Positions 1 through 10,159 of a stretch of 64,000 bases of DNA are shown piece after piece. Position numbers and translations under genes: made by a program. Position 1 is the first letter of the stretch, and each line of letters begins with the position of its first letter. This stretch comes from Pseudopyrenochaeta lycopersici (Eukaryota > Ascomycota > Dothideomycetes > Pleosporales > Pseudopyrenochaetaceae), in the NCBI GenBank assembly GCA_003313425.1, contig NHZP01000027.1, positions 744,001 to 808,000 of the forward strand, in the 5' to 3' direction. The notes beneath the pieces are model-generated. The model made no database searches. It was not told the DNA's origin and saw nothing but the letters and a program-made list of their open reading frames with translations.

Positions 1-3000
1 GCACGGCAGGTTGGAGGGTGGAAAACTTACCTTCAGCCTTACGTGAAGCAACTCTTCCTCCTCACCTAGCGCTTGATACAGTGTCTCCATCGCTTGCAGA
101 CATGCGAGGTTTAGCTCGGAATGAGCATAATTGGTCTCCTGCCAGTTCGCTGTCCGAGCCAAGGCCATTCGACCTTGACCGACAGCATGCTCAAGATCCC
201 TCGTGGCTGTCTTCAGTCTGACGTCTTGGATAAATGTCCTTACGAGTCCGATTCTCTCGAGCTCTCCCTTGGCTACTCGTGACTCGGAAAACGCAATCGA
301 AGTGGCCTTCCGCAAGAACTTGCGCGCCTCCTCGTAGTTGCCAAGTGCCTCATACAATTCCACAAGGAAGAGGACCGCATCAAGGTTATCCCAATCATTT
401 GCGACCACTTTCCGCTGGAGCGCAACTGCTTCATCCAGTCGGCCCTGCTTAAATCGAAGGTAGGCTCGCCCTGGATAGGGGATATTGCGTTCATCGTCGC
501 CCTCGTTGAAGACGTGTTGGCACGTCTCTTGCACGAGGTCAATCATCCCATCGGCCTCGTCCATCTTGCCGGCGTCGACGAGAACCCGCGCCAGGGCCAC
601 CATGATCTGCAGCGTGGTTTCTTGTTCGATCCCGAAGCTTGCGAGCCGAAAGTCCATGGCGCGCCGGCCAAAAGACTCAGCCTCGTTATACCGGCCTTGC
701 TTGCTGCACGACTCGATTAATACCTCGAGCAAGACGCATGCCTCCTCGCGCTCCTCGGGATGCTCGACCTCCAAGAAGCGCAGCACGTCTCGCTGCACCA
801 GTTCTGCCTCAGGCCAGAAGCCTAGCGCCGGGAGGATGAAGGCGAGGTCCTTCTTGGTGTCGATTGTATCCTCGTGGTACTCCCCCCGCAACTCCCGTCG
901 CCGCTTCACGAGCTCCGCCGCCAGCTCTAAGGCTTCAGTCATGTCCCCCTCAGCAACAGTCGCCCGCAACAAGTCCGCCAGCAAGTCCAACATGGCGTCA
1001 GCTGTATCGCCAAGCACCCGCCGCGTCGAGTCAATTGCCGCCCGGTAGTGGGCCACTGCCTCAGGGTTGCGGTCCGTCTGCTCGCAGACGTAGCCCAGAA
1101 AACCAGCCGCCAGCCTCGCCGGCTCTGAGTCGGCTGTTGCAGCCGCAAGCACCTCGCGCGCCAGTGGCTCCGCGGCAACGTAGTCAGCTACATCGATGTG
1201 CAGTCTGGCTAGGGTGCACATAGACGTTAGCAAGTCTAACGTCGCGACACCGCCGGCGTTCACTCTCTCCCGCTCGAGCGAGGCGGCGTACAGGCGACGC
1301 GCCTCGTCCAGTTCGCCTCGCAGTTCCTTGCACGTAGCTTGGATGTACAGCGCCAGGGAGACCATTTTATTGTTTGTCTCAGGCACGTGGCTGGTGATGT
1401 GCAGGAGCCGCTCAGCTTGCACCTCGGCCTCGTCGAGCTGCCGTGCCCGCAACAGGGTTGCGCACAGGTCCTCTACGGCTTTGCCAGTGTGGACGTTCAT
1501 CTCGCCGTGGGATCGAACAGTAGAGGCGACGCGGCTCTGGAAGAGATCAATGGCTTCAGCTGACTTGGCTGCAACGGAGAGCGTCAGGCCGAGCTGGCGC
1601 TCCGCGTCGAGAGTAGTCTGATGATTATTGCCGAGCGTGGCTCGATACGCAAGCACGGCTTCCCGGCCGTAGGCTTCGGACCTTTCGACCTGGGCTTGGC
1701 TCCTGAGAGCCTCGCAAAGGGCAGTCTTGACGTCTGCTAGCTCTAAGGCGTCGTAGGGATCGGACTGCTTGAGGATATCCAGCACCTGCTCTTCGAGGAG
1801 ACTTGCTTGGGCCCAGCTTCCGCACTTGCCCAGCGCGGCGGCTAGGTTGCGCTTTTGCCTGATCGTGCTCGGGTGCTCGGGACCTATGGTGAGTTGGAGA
1901 TGGTCTACCAGCTTCTGTAGCAGCTGGGCCTCTTTGTCCCACAAACGACGCAGTCTGTAGTGCATGGCAAGTTGCTCCAGCACTGCATGAGTAGCGTGGG
2001 ACTTGCGTTTCCCGTGTACCTCGAGGCAGGTTTCGACCATGTTGGTAAGGATAGGCTCCGAAATCTCGTGCTGCCAGCAAAGATCCAGTCCTACTGCTAG
2101 GCCGATGAGAGTATGGAAGACCTCGAGGAAATCCTTGGGCTTTACAGCACGCAGCCTGTGCGGCAGAGACTTGGCTAACTCGGCCGCTGCTTCACATTTC
2201 TGGGCTCGGCAATAGTCTAGGACGAGACTTGCCTTGAGGTAAAACAAAGGTCCAGAGAAGTCCAGGGTTTTGTTGCCCTCACTGCCGTCATAAAAGATGT
2301 GGTCCTGATGGATTCGGTCGTAGAGCTCGAGCACTGCTTCTTGGATTTTGACTGCCTCTTCATACCTCCCTAGCTGCGACTCTGTGCTCGCACGCGCAGT
2401 CTCGGCTTTGACGGTGACAGGGTGGTTGCTACCGAAGGTGTCAGAGGCATTGAGAGAGACGGCAAGCGCATAATCATTTGCTTCTTGAATCCGTCCAAGA
2501 AAAGATGAGATGTAGATTTTGTCGATCATAGACTCGAACAAGTCGACATGGTCCGGGGGCAGTTGTGCCTGGCGTTGGGCGAGGACGGTTTGGTGCAGCT
2601 CCCCAGCTTCCTCGATCTTACTCTGATAGAAGAGTACGTTGTACAGTACTGTGATGGTGCGCAAGGTAGTCGGGTGTGCTTCTCCCAGGGTCGTTCTCTG
2701 AAGCTCGAGAGTGCTCCTCAGCTTCACTTCTCTCTCGGCAGCGGAGTCGATGCCGTCGCCGACTGAAAGCTGTGTTTCTTCCCTCTCGAGCTTCAGCTTT
2801 TCCAGTGCCGCCTGCAGATTAGCCGTAGCCTGTCTGTTCTCGTCTGAGTCCTCGGGAGCAGTTGGATGATCGCCCAGCCATTTCTCAAGGGCATCTGGGC
2901 TGTTTCCCTGGTCGGCAATGTCCCTGATTATCTGCAGCTTCACGTACTCGTCCAGTTGTTTGAGTTCTTGACGATAGTCATCGTCTTCGCCTGCCTCCTC

Positions 3001-5259
3001 CAGCTCCTCCAAGTCCTCCAATAGTGCCCCAGGCGTATGCTTGTCCCGGTCCCCGACAAACATGCGCTGCCCCTGCTGCTCAACCAGCTCCACTACCCTC
3101 TGCCTGTTCCCCAGCTGCACCGCGACATGCAGCCTCGTCCTGCCATGGCCCGGGTCGCCCTTGTCGAGCAACGTGAGGACAATGTCTTCCAGCCCAAGCC
3201 GCCACTGATACAGCTCTTCTTGGTCCAGCGACTTGCCACTCCACGTGTGGGAACACTGCTGCGGCCGCCGCCCCGCGTCCACGGCAATGCGCAGGAGCTG
3301 GTCCAGCATGTCGTCCGGCTCGACGCGCGCCCCTGCCTGCAATAACGCGAGCACCGCAGGGGCGTTGCCTGCATAGACTGCCATGGCGAGCGGCGGCACC
3401 TCCCCCACGGGCGCGTTGACCAGCGCCCGCACGCGATCGTGCCCCAGCAGGTGGAAGAGGACATGGATGCCGCGCACCGTGGCGCGCCCTGAGGCCGCCG
3501 AGTGCAGGATGGTGTGCGAGCCCAGGTCGACGGCCGCGCCGCGCGCCAGCAGCAGGTCGATAGTGGCGCTGTCGCACGTCGCAGACCCCACGGCGGCCTC
3601 AAGAGGCGTCTTGCCGTCCCACCGCGTCTCCAGTGGCGCCCCGCGGTCCAGCAGCAGCCGCACTGCTGCCGCATCGCCCAGCCCTACAGCGACGAACAGC
3701 AGCGGGACGCGTGCGTCGCCGGCTACTAGCGGAATCTCAACAGCGAGTGCCTGGCCTGCGACGCGCGCATCTAGCACAGCGGCTGCTACTGCTGCGCTGC
3801 CGGCCTGCAGCGACGCAGCCAGCACGGCAGCGTCCAGCGGGAGCAGGCTGTCCTCGAGCAGGCGGCGCACGATCGCGGCAGCAGCAGCGTCGCGGCGCCT
3901 GACGACCGTGCTGGTAATAGCCATAGGCTCTTCGCGGCTGCCAAAGCGGGCGCCGCGGGCGACCAGAGCGGCGAGCGGCCCGAGGCCCACCCAGCAGGGC
4001 GCGCGGGCGACGGCGTAGGAGAGCGCAGTGGCGCCGTCGGCGTCCTCGTCGTTGACAGCGGCCGCGCCCGTGCCCAGCACAAAATTGAGTGTCGACTCCA
4101 GAGCGCGCGGGGCTGCAGCGCCGTGGATGAGCAACAGTAGCAGGGCGTCATGCTGGTGGACGAGGTCGAAGAGGCCCAGCGGCGGCACGCGGGGCGATGT
4201 CCACAGCGAGTCGCGATAGGCGCGCTCCCAGTCGAGCAGCGAAGGGAGCAGGTGGTCAAGGTTCAGGGCAACCGCCAGCGGATACGTGCCTGCCGTCCAG
4301 CCAACCTCCTCGACGCCAAGGCCAGTCTGGAGGAAGGCGTCGACGAGGGCGGCGTTGCTGGTCGCGATGGCGACTTCCAGCGGCGTGCCTGCCACCATGC
4401 AGCTGCCCATGGCCATCCCAGGATCCGGTATCCGCTGCCGCAAGGCCTCCTTCCCTCCTGCAGCCGCGCCCAGAAGCTCGAGGGCGACGCCTGCCTCTTC
4501 AGGCGCGAACTGCCCGAGCCAGTGCAACGGCGTGGCCCGCGGGCGGCCGCCTGGCAGCATCGAGACGCCTCTGCTGAGAAGCCACCGAAGCACGTGGACA
4601 TGGCCGCCGCGACAAGCAGCGACGAGCAGATTCTCTCCCCATGCCTCATCCGTGGCCGCCACATGGGCAACCAACAACTCCACCAGCGGCAGTAGACCGA
4701 GGCGGGCTGCTGTGACCAGCAAGTTCCCCTGCATCTGGGCCCCATTGTCGTCCTCCACCAAACATGGGACACATTCGAGGTGCTCGTCATACTGTCTTCC
4801 GATGTCATGCAGCTTGATGTGCGCCTCTGCGAGATGGACCCCTTCGAGAACCGTCTCTCCATTCTGCCGAATATCAAACGTCCTCCTGAGCGCGTCTGCT
4901 TGATGCATCTTCTCATACAGCCGGAGCCGCTCGGCAAAGTACGTTTGGCTGTCGAGCCTGGACAGAGACTTCTCGAGCCTGGCGATGGCGTGGTCCATTT
5001 CCCACAACTCTGCAGGCACTTCGCCCATGACAGATTCATGGAGCCTAAAGACAATGGCGAGAGCTTTACAGCTCCCCATTTGTGCGGCCTCGGCCAGGAG
5101 TCTCAGCGACTGGGCAGTGTCGACTTTCTCTGTGCCAACATTAGACAGGTAGCACATGGCAAGGTCGAATAGAGCCGATCGTTTGCCAACATTGGATGTC
5201 GACGTTTCTATTGCATAGCGGAGCTGCTCAAGCAGATCGACTTGCACCGCAAGCGGCAT
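1..5259 (-). CDS. Sel1-like/ankyrin/TPR repeat region, probably the C-terminal part of the kinase gene at 5482-6698; truncated by the left window edge
   Basis: One minus-strand frame is open from the ATG at 5259 to the window edge. It begins with a helical Sel1-like stretch (from LLEQLRYAIETSTSNVGK; AMCYLSNVGTEKVDTAQSLR), continues with degenerate ankyrin repeats (AACRGGHVHVLRWLLSRGVS; GDAAAVRLLLDRGAPLE; GRTRLHVAVQLGNRQRVVEL, about 4700-3080) and then a long array of kinesin-light-chain-type TPRs (LGEAHPTTLRTITVLYNVLF; TIGPEHPSTIRQKRNLAAAL; TLGNNHQTTLDAERQLG). A GTAAGT donor at base 30 suggests the exon ends at 31, so the last 30 bases may be intron. GC content and codon use are normal, with no RIP scars. 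Ankyrin and TPR arrays are protein-binding modules, so a sensing or scaffold role is inferred. The first ATG (5259) is probably not the true start: the order kinase, Sel1-like, ankyrin is repeated in the intact gene at 20179-25550, so I take this as the downstream part of the kinase gene. Confidence 0.85.
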   Translation of the reverse strand, partial: MPLAVQVDLLEQLRYAIETSTSNVGKRSALFDLAMCYLSNVGTEKVDTAQSLRLLAEAAQMGSCKALAIVFRLHESVMGEVPAELWEMDHAIARLEKSLSRLDSQTYFAERLRLYEKMHQADALRRTFDIRQNGETVLEGVHLAEAHIKLHDIGRQYDEHLECVPCLVEDDNGAQMQGNLLVTAARLGLLPLVELLVAHVAATDEAWGENLLVAACRGGHVHVLRWLLSRGVSMLPGGRPRATPLHWLGQFAPEEAGVALELLGAAAGGKEALRQRIPDPGMAMGSCMVAGTPLEVAIATSNAALVDAFLQTGLGVEEVGWTAGTYPLAVALNLDHLLPSLLDWERAYRDSLWTSPRVPPLGLFDLVHQHDALLLLLIHGAAAPRALESTLNFVLGTGAAAVNDEDADGATALSYAVARAPCWVGLGPLAALVARGARFGSREEPMAITSTVVRRRDAAAAAIVRRLLEDSLLPLDAAVLAASLQAGSAAVAAAVLDARVAGQALAVEIPLVAGDARVPLLFVAVGLGDAAAVRLLLDRGAPLETRWDGKTPLEAAVGSATCDSATIDLLLARGAAVDLGSHTILHSAASGRATVRGIHVLFHLLGHDRVRALVNAPVGEVPPLAMAVYAGNAPAVLALLQAGARVEPDDMLDQLLRIAVDAGRRPQQCSHTWSGKSLDQEELYQWRLGLEDIVLTLLDKGDPGHGRTRLHVAVQLGNRQRVVELVEQQGQRMFVGDRDKHTPGALLEDLEELEEAGEDDDYRQELKQLDEYVKLQIIRDIADQGNSPDALEKWLGDHPTAPEDSDENRQATANLQAALEKLKLEREETQLSVGDGIDSAAEREVKLRSTLELQRTTLGEAHPTTLRTITVLYNVLFYQSKIEEAGELHQTVLAQRQAQLPPDHVDLFESMIDKIYISSFLGRIQEANDYALAVSLNASDTFGSNHPVTVKAETARASTESQLGRYEEAVKIQEAVLELYDRIHQDHIFYDGSEGNKTLDFSGPLFYLKASLVLDYCRAQKCEAAAELAKSLPHRLRAVKPKDFLEVFHTLIGLAVGLDLCWQHEISEPILTNMVETCLEVHGKRKSHATHAVLEQLAMHYRLRRLWDKEAQLLQKLVDHLQLTIGPEHPSTIRQKRNLAAALGKCGSWAQASLLEEQVLDILKQSDPYDALELADVKTALCEALRSQAQVERSEAYGREAVLAYRATLGNNHQTTLDAERQLGLTLSVAAKSAEAIDLFQSRVASTVRSHGEMNVHTGKAVEDLCATLLRARQLDEAEVQAERLLHITSHVPETNNKMVSLALYIQATCKELRGELDEARRLYAASLERERVNAGGVATLDLLTSMCTLARLHIDVADYVAAEPLAREVLAAATADSEPARLAAGFLGYVCEQTDRNPEAVAHYRAAIDSTRRVLGDTADAMLDLLADLLRATVAEGDMTEALELAAELVKRRRELRGEYHEDTIDTKKDLAFILPALGFWPEAELVQRDVLRFLEVEHPEEREEACVLLEVLIESCSKQGRYNEAESFGRRAMDFRLASFGIEQETTLQIMVALARVLVDAGKMDEADGMIDLVQETCQHVFNEGDDERNIPYPGRAYLRFKQGRLDEAVALQRKVVANDWDNLDAVLFLVELYEALGNYEEARKFLRKATSIAFSESRVAKGELERIGLVRTFIQDVRLKTATRDLEHAVGQGRMALARTANWQETNYAHSELNLACLQAMETLYQALGEEEELLHVRLKVSFPPSNLPC

Positions 5260-5481
5260 CTGCGGTATTGCCTACGTCGTGCCATTTGTTAACGGCTCTC
5301 TCAAGATCAACTGCGGGCAGGGGATTCATACAAATGTCGCCACTGATGAGCTGTCAGCTCCAGCAAAGGGTTCAAGAGGCGCGGCCCACTGTTTGTCTTG
5401 GGTAGGAGGGAAGCCGACTTGTCGCCTAGAACGGTATTTAGTCTGGGCAGCTAATAAGCTGATGGCAATTACAACACTGAC
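5260..5481 (-). other. Exon junction between kinase and ankyrin parts: likely intron 5343-5481 plus an apparent one-base frameshift near 5272
   Basis: After removal of the 139-base GTCAGT...CAG intron the coding frame runs through 5342-5276 (NPLPAVDLERAVNKWHDV), then would reach a TGA at about 5225 unless one base near 5272 is skipped, after which it reads directly into the ankyrin frame. A no-frameshift alternative is a single intron from 5477 (weak donor GTGTTG) to 5272 (GTAG). I favour the first because the intervening peptide looks coding, with the start of the Sel1-like region following it. Confidence 0.5.
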
Positions 5482-6698
5482 ATCCAGAGATTTGCAGCGA
5501 GAGCTTTATTCTGGCGGAAATAGCTGACGATTCTTTCAATGTCCTCACGATCGTGCGCATTGTCCTTTAGACATGCCAGAAGAACACGGGTGATAATCTG
5601 CACAAGCGAGCCGCTTTCGCCCCCATGAGCTTCCTTCAACGAAGTCATGCTTCGGAAGAGCAGCTCATCTTTCGGTAGGGTGTTGAGCCGAGACACGGCC
5701 GCCATGACATCCTCGCTGCCTATGATTTCACCTAGACTCTTGTAATATCGCACGCCTCCCAAGATCAAGTCCCAGCAGAGGAGTCCAAACGAGTAAATAT
5801 CACACTTGAACAGCGCTTCTGCCTCCATTGGAACAGGGGCATTACGGCATCGTATCTCCGGTGCGTTGAATATCAATGTTCCGAGATAGACTTGGCTTCT
5901 TCGCTCCGACGTGTGAAGATCAATCAATGAATGACCAAAGTCAGACAACTTCGCAACATATGGTCGTCCGTACCCCTCGAAAACTAATGTGTTCTCCATC
6001 TTCACATCTCCATGAGCTATCGCGCACTTGTGGAGAGCCTCAAGTCCGCTCGCAATGTCGTGCATGAGATGAGCCTTGGTGATAAGGTCCAGCTTTTTGT
6101 CCGGCGCGAGACTCTGGCAAAAGTCCCTTAGAGTCCCAAATGGAGCAAACTCGGCAACAAGAGAAACATTAGTGCTGTGCTGAGAGGACTTGGATGCAAA
6201 ATCAGGCCGATAACCGAGCAGAGAGACGATGTTCATGTGAAACTGCAGTGGCAGATGGGTGAGGATCCGAAGCTCCTTCAAGACTGTGGCCACAGAGCGT
6301 TGGTGAGCAGATGAGCTTGCCTCGTCTAGTGGGTCATCCTTCTGAAAGATCTTGATCTTCTTGACGGCCACCACGGCGGGTTTACCATCTCTCATCTCAT
6401 TAAGCGTGCATTTTTCCACGCTGTACGAAGCCCCATCGCCAACATACTTGCCTACTCCATCCCAGCCGCCGTCGAAATCGGTAGCCTTGTAATACCGCAG
6501 CTTTGTGTAATCCTCCTGCGATTCAGGCTTGGATCCCAATCTCTTCCAGCTCAGACTGATTAAATAAGTCCATATATCAACAGGCTCCAGCTTGCCAGAT
6601 CTTTTGGCTCCCAAGGTGACCTTCCCGTCCTCGGGATGGACAGAAACGGATGTTATCCCAGAGGAAAGCACAGTACGGAGGTCCCAGGTAAGACTCAT
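5482..6698 (-). CDS. Ser/Thr protein kinase exon (N-terminal part of kinase-ankyrin-TPR protein)
   Basis: Start chosen at the ATG at 6698 (MSLTWDLRTVLSSG); the frame further upstream has no ATG. About 405 residues. The glycine loop is at residues 87-94 (GDGASYSV), the ATP lysine in VAVKK (K113), and a glutamate follows in LKELRIL. The catalytic loop is HGDVKMEN (D231, K233, N236; Gly replaces the Arg of HRD), DFG begins at D253, and APEI marks the activation-segment end. All catalytic residues are present, so an active kinase is expected. The first possible stop (5471-5469, after MSVL) is probably skipped. A GTCAGT donor at 5481, a CTGAC branch site and a CAG acceptor at 5343 give a 139-base intron leading into a frame reading GDICMNPLPAVDLERAVNKW, which then needs a one-base shift near 5272 to enter the ankyrin frame. 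Divergent from the HeLo-pseudokinase gene at 7027. Confidence 0.85.
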
Positions 6699-7026
6699 CT
6701 CGAAATTCCATAAAAGGTTACGTAGAGAGGGAAAGAGCAGAAACAACAAAAGAACGCTACAGAGATGTGCATGTTCAGCCTGATACGCAACCAGCCTGGT
6801 CGGAATCTGATTCCCGCGGCTGAGGTTCAGCTCGCAAGATACTTGACAGCTTTGTCAGCCTGCCAAGACTGAATAGGAATAGTAGCGCAGCCGACCGGTA
6901 ACTGCATGTCGCTTGTCCGAACTAATCATGTCATCCATTGATTGAATCCGGCCCCTCCCCCGCCTACTTTGCGGCCCGGTTTCGTTGCCCCCGCATCCTA
7001 ATTCCAACAACACAACCGACTGACCC
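6699..7026. promoter_or_regulatory. Bidirectional promoter of gene pair 1
   Basis: The 328 bases between the two divergent start codons (6698 minus, 7027 plus) must hold both promoters. I see a pyrimidine-rich, C-rich stretch before the 7027 ATG, common in fungal promoters, but no convincing TATA box or known operator. The shared short intergenic region makes co-regulation of the two genes plausible (inference). Confidence 0.5.
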
Positions 7027-8734
7027 ATGGAAGTAGCCAGCCTTATCTTGGGTGCTGTCATCTTGGTGAAACCAGTTTGCACTACCGTTGACGATATCCT
7101 GAAGAACTACAATGGATTCGGAAAAGATGCCGAGCGTCTGCGCTTACGCTTCGCAGTATCCAGGACCAGGCTGGACTCAATGGAGCGTGTCTTGTTCGAT
7201 GAGAACAAATTCTCCCCCATCATGACCGGCCGTCTGATTGATCACCTCCCGGAGAAATTATGCGACGACATGCTGGCACTTCTAAGACAGCTCTACGGCC
7301 TTCTGATGGAATATGCGGCTGTCCGTGTCCAGTACAATATGGAGCAACATGAGGCCAAAGTTGGTGCCAATAGTCTGGCAAATCTGTCGCCAGAAGATCG
7401 CACCAATGTCTTTGCACTGGACAAGAAGACAATAGATGCATCGCAACAGAAAGCCGTAGGATGGGCACGGAAAATGATGTGGGTGGCCTTCGACAAAAGT
7501 AGCACCGAGAAACTCGTGTGCGAGGTCGAGGCGTGGACAGAGAGAACACAAACGCTGCTAGAAGCTGCATGGTGGCCCCTATCCTTCTTCCAGACCCTGG
7601 AACGGCTGCAAAAGCTTGAGCAAGATAAGGACGCCAACACCGTTGGATTGCTGCGTGGCATCGGAGTTCGCAAATTGCTTGTCACCGACCCGACGTTGAT
7701 GCTTTCTCAGTACAAGGCGAAGGAAGCTATTCCCAAAGATTTTTGCTCTAGCTCCAAGATTAATGCTTTTGACTTGGGTACCCTAAATGGCTCGGATGGA
7801 CACTACATGGCTGAGTACAAAGAGTATGCACCTAGCAGCAGGGGTTTAATCAGTGCCCCCGTCGTCCGACAGCGAGTCACCCAGCTAGCAGCCCTACTCC
7901 ATGAAGCTCCCATCTCGGATCCAGCGCTGAGGGTGCTGCAGTGTACACACTACTTCGAGGACACCCCAAAATCACGCTTTGGACTGCTTTATCTGCTTCC
8001 ACCTGCCGCCGACACAAGGCAACATCCTACGACGCTCGCCAGCATGCTGGATGCCAAGTATAAAGGCACTCGCCCGTCTCTGACCGCAAGGATACGCCTT
8101 GCCCACAAACTCGCCTTGTGTCTACAACGGCTGCACACTTACTCGTGGGTGCACAAGTCACTGCGACCAGAAAACGTTCTTCTATTCCCATCAAACAACG
8201 GACTGTCCGAAATTGAGGAAGCACTCGAGGATCCACGGCTTGTTGGGTTCGAGTACTCACGGCAGGAGTTGGACTTTTCCGATCAGTTTGGAGAATCAGA
8301 GATAAAACGAAATATCTACCGACATCCCACTCGGTGGGGACAACCGACCAATCGATTTGACAAGATCCATGATATATATGGTATGTTATAAAGGCATTTT
8401 GCTATATTTCATCCTAGCGACTAGAACACAGGGAATACTGATGATAAACACCTCATACATAGCCCTCGGTGTACTCCTTCTAGAAATCGGCCTTTGGTCT
8501 CGAGCAGATCAGTTCGACAACGGAGCCCTCGTTGCCCCTACCATGGCTAACAACCCAGTCGCTGTCCAAACCAAGCTTCTCAAACACGCACAGGTCCGCC
8601 TCGGATTCTACGCCGGCAATGCATTTCGTGATGTCGTAGTTGGGTGTCTTACTGGTCAGTTCCCTGAAACAGACATCACTGAAGGGTTTTCTCGTTTGGT
8701 TCAAGGGCTCGATGTAGTAGGAGCCGCTGTCTGA
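7027..8734 (+). CDS. HeLo/HeLo-like domain plus pseudokinase protein (MLKL-like architecture), 541 aa
   Basis: Exons 7027-8380 and 8463-8734; intron 8381-8462 starts GTATGT and ends CATAG, restoring HDIY-ALGVLLLEIGLW. Residues 1 to about 200 form a HeLo-type helical region: MEVASLILGAVILVKPV, GFGKDAERLRLRF, RTRLDSMERVLF, and WVAFDKSSTEKLVCEVEAW, which lines up with the conserved W-x(3)-D-K part of HET-s-type HeLo domains. Residues from about 240 to the end are a kinase fold with dead motifs: HKS (H376-K377-S378) replaces HRD, so the catalytic Asp is Ser, and GFE (407-409) replaces DFG; RHP replaces APE. The protein therefore should not phosphorylate. HeLo/HeLo-like domains act in fungal regulated cell death by targeting membranes and are related to the MLKL bundle; a death-effector role here is inference. 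A kinase gene lies 328 bases away in divergent orientation. Confidence 0.88.
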
Positions 8735-9210
8735 CTTATATCGGCAGCCGGTGTATGATGTAACGTAAATCTGATCGAAATTCACCAGCACATCATCCAA
8801 GAAGAGTATACATTTCCTCCTGTTATAGCATACTAGACCTATTCCTTCGATTAACAATTTTTACTAGTCATAGCGTGTTTGTTGGCGAATCTAGCTATCA
8901 ACTCCCTTTTTACTGTTAAAATAAGTTACGTTCGATGCTTGCTCCAAGTTGATTAAGCGCTAGCTTGATATCGTAAGCTGCTTTCTACAAACAACAGCCC
9001 GAATGCACAAGGCTACGCTTGCATCACATGTGGCTGAGTCTTACCGGTTCTGGGTGCCTGATTATTCTGCAAACTGATCCTACGCTTTTCTGTTACGTGA
9101 GTTTACTGTTAGCTGCTGTTTCTGACATATTCACACAGACTGTTTGCAAACTGGCATTCGACCTTCTGCTATGTCTGTTTTTTTGCTGCGAGTTTCGATT
9201 ATCCTCATTA
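8735..9210. other. Intergenic, no gene recognised
   Basis: Downstream region of the HeLo-pseudokinase gene and upstream region of a decayed HET-NACHT gene. Only short incidental open frames; no RNA gene or repeat recognised. Confidence 0.5.
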
Positions 9211-10159
9211 TACTGCGTCTTCCATGTATAGACCACTCTTTTAAGGTCTGTCTCGCCCAGTTTGACCGCGAGATTCTTCCGTATGCTATCCTATCCCGTA
9301 CTTGGAGGCGTGATGGCGGGGATGTCCTCTTCAAGGATATGACCGATGGCAGTGCAAGAGAAGAATCCGGATACGGTGAAATCGCCATTTGAGCGGAGAC
9401 AGCTGCGAGTGATAGTCTTAAATAGTCTTGGATTGATACCGGCTGCATCGACAAGTCAAGCAGTGCAGAGCTTTTGGAAGCGACCAACTCCATGTTTCGC
9501 TGGTCCCAGAACGCAGAGAGATGTCACGTTCATATCCCAGCCGTTTTAAACAAACCTTTTGATGAAGATGGCGAGGTGTCCTGAAGACAGAAGCCAGCCT
9601 TCAAGAAGCGCAGATGGTTGCTGGAGGATAGACGCTTCAGGAACTCATCACTCCAGCATCGGCTGAGTTCTTATCTAACGAGGAAGAGTGGCTAGGGACA
9701 GGTAATCGCTTGAACAAACGCTCCAAGACATCACTGAAATACCAATCGAGGTCCCCCGAGGGAGCCATCTGTGTCACGTCAGTGAGGATGAGCAACTCGC
9801 GTTGGCAGCGACACGCTAGACAGCGCGTAAACAGGACGAGGCATATGGCCTATTAGACATTTTTTACATCTAAATAACGCTTTTGTATTGAAAGGGCAGC
9901 AGAAGGCGATGAACCGGCTTCGTAAGGAGGTTCGGGGGCTACTCTGGATTTCGCAGCTGCTTTGGCTCATGATGTTTGGAGCAGAAGTCGAGAAGAGATA
10001 GCAGACAAGGTATGCCGATGGCTATCAGCGCCAGATCTATCCTTTAACTACCACCAAGCCTTAAGCCTGCGTCAGGCCAATATTGGTGCGTGGCCCACGT
10101 TTATCGAGTTGCGATTATGCCAGTCCCATGTTTCCGCCTCCCTGACTGTCGTATCTTAG
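9211..10159 (+). pseudogene. Decayed HET-NACHT receptor (NLR) gene, N-terminal part only
   Basis: Pieces of a HET domain appear in order but in different frames: ILPYAILSRTW and VLFKDMTDGSAREESGYGEI (9270-9390), WIDTGCIDKSSSAELLEA (about 9430-9490), NSMFRWSQNAERCHVH (to about 9540), TLQELITPASAEFLSNEEEW (about 9630-9690), SLEQTLQDITEIPIE (about 9707-9750) and EDEQLALAATR, stop, TARKQDEAYGLLDIF. These match the usual order of HET blocks (AILSHTW, WIDTCCIDK, TLQELIAP, ARxEDEAYCLLGIF). From about 9962 the frame reads WLSAPDLSFNYHQAL, the conserved linker that precedes NACHT in fungal HET-NACHT receptors (WLSAPDPSTNYHKAL). The similarity ends near 10120, before any P-loop. Stops, frameshifts and a missing 3' part make it a pseudogene. 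The blocks are read by eye against family knowledge. Confidence 0.75.

Noticed and set aside
485..5172. Numerous plus- and minus-strand open frames of 60-263 codons overlapping the ankyrin/TPR gene
   Set aside because: They are shadows of the long minus-strand frame in GC-rich sequence; their translations are Ser/Arg/Pro/Trp-rich with no family features.
8480..8857. Minus-strand 125-codon frame opposite the HeLo-pseudokinase 3' exon
   Set aside because: Antisense of a well-supported exon; no family features.
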